NCBI GenBank assembly: GCA_022449545.1
Contig: JAKUPN010000009.1
Location: forward strand, 34,340-98,339
Length of the DNA: 64,000 nucleotides
Source of the DNA: Alphaproteobacteria bacterium
Lineage (GTDB): Bacteria > Pseudomonadota > Alphaproteobacteria > UBA6615
Reading direction: 5' to 3'
Both the position numbers and the translations under genes were made by a program. Shown here one piece after another: positions 63,709-64,000 of the stretch (positions are counted from its first letter, which is position 1; the number at the start of each line of letters is the position of its first letter). Below the pieces are notes generated by a model, which saw only the letters and a list, made by a program, of their open reading frames with translations, was not told the DNA's origin and made no database searches.

Positions 63709-64000
63709 TTACAAACGATCATAAAAATATATACCATCAAAATAGGTTACTTGATATTCATGAAATGTCATAGGGTCGTATTTCGGCTCGTCCCCAGGGG
63801 TAATGCATGATGGTAGTGGATCAGCTACCGTCTCATCATCGCAATTAAAAAAGAAAGTTAAAGCATAACGGTCTCGTTTTGGCCTGACGACTCTATGCGG
63901 TGTTGCAATGAATCGACCATTGCTCCATCTGTTAAGAAACTCGCCTGTGTTTACAAGAATACGTCGAAGTAAAGGAGCAAGTTGTATCCACTTCCCAGAT
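63709..64000 (-). CDS. Isopenicillin-N-synthase-like oxygenase, copy 2 (5' part beyond the window)
   Basis: The last 96 codons of a second oxygenase, running off the window edge. It matches the C-terminal part of copy 1 throughout: NTGEFLNRW, TPHRVVRPKRDRYALTFFFN (Fe His and 2-oxoglutarate Arg kept), and the tail FHEYQVTYFDG in place of the FHDFFITYMDG of copy 1. The frame is intact, with no stop before the edge. The two copies are tandem with only 43 bases between, so they look like a fairly recent duplication. The N-terminus cannot be judged. Confidence 0.85.
   Translation of the reverse strand, partial: SGKWIQLAPLLRRILVNTGEFLNRWSNGRFIATPHRVVRPKRDRYALTFFFNCDDETVADPLPSCITPGDEPKYDPMTFHEYQVTYFDGIYFYDRL

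Noticed and set aside
1..64000. tRNA, rRNA, CRISPR arrays, insertion sequences, phage genes
   Set aside because: None recognised by eye. Small RNAs and riboswitches were not searched by model and cannot be excluded.

Overview
The window is 64 kb of A+T-rich DNA from a Gram-negative heterotroph. The porin ends in a terminal Phe after a beta-barrel C-terminus. The gene content suggests a marine alphaproteobacterium of low G+C: family III CoA-transferases, luciferase-like flavin enzymes, sugar-acid and hydroxy-acid dehydrogenases, a methylmalonyl-CoA-type mutase and AtzE/AtzG. That placement is inference. No rRNA, tRNA, CRISPR, phage, transposase or origin was seen. It reads as a catabolic 'accessory metabolism' stretch of short operons, with many paralogue pairs.

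Layout. 1-6.7 kb holds three kinds of thiamine-diphosphate (TPP) enzyme: two E1 alpha/beta pairs of acetoin/pyruvate-dehydrogenase type flanking an acetolactate-synthase-like protein. The left E1 beta gene carries two in-frame TAA codons. 6.7-14.6 kb holds a racemase-like protein, NIPSNAP, class II aldolase, GlcD/D-lactate dehydrogenase type flavoprotein, a quinone-oxidoreductase-like MDR, a CocE-type hydrolase, an SDR and a VOC protein. 14.6-18.6 kb holds two tandem Gfo/Idh/MocA oxidoreductases facing two tandem beta-hydroxyacid dehydrogenases. 18.6-21.2 kb holds a TauD-like dioxygenase, a glutathione S-transferase whose active-site Cys codon is UGA (candidate selenoprotein) and a double-YCII protein. 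21.2-28 kb holds a DMT transporter, an orphan xanthine-dehydrogenase-type Mo subunit, a luciferase-like enzyme, an orphan MalG-type permease and an LVIVD-repeat protein. 28-32 kb holds a GntR regulator, an enolase-superfamily enzyme, a 3-hydroxyacyl-CoA-dehydrogenase-like enzyme and an SMP-30 lactonase, probably one sugar-acid/lactone module. 32-46 kb holds an enoyl-CoA hydratase with a CoA-transferase, MFS, lipocalin-like, cupin, luciferase-like, 3HCDH-like, CrtI-like FAD, LDH2-like, SDR, BisC-like molybdoenzyme and nitrilase-family genes. 46-53.6 kb holds the porin with promoter, operator-like palindrome and terminator, then a class IV aminotransferase, DMT, RidA, RutD-like hydrolase, cupin, a second hydrolase and an MFS. 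53.9-56 kb holds a two-subunit sulfo/phosphonopyruvate-decarboxylase-like enzyme with a dehydrogenase. 56-64 kb holds AtzE/AtzG, then a split B12 mutase operon with CoA-transferase, MeaB and enoyl-CoA hydratase, and two tandem 2-oxoglutarate-type oxygenases, the last cut by the window edge.

The most notable item is the GST at 19777-20469. Codon 12, at the position of the conserved active-site Cys, is TGA. The frame is otherwise open, and a G+C-rich hairpin lies at a distance and with a loop that fit the bacterial SECIS model. Also notable are the doubly interrupted E1 beta, the mutase operon with an Ala in place of a usually conserved active-site Tyr, an SDR without its catalytic Tyr and Lys, and the palindrome beside a good porin promoter.
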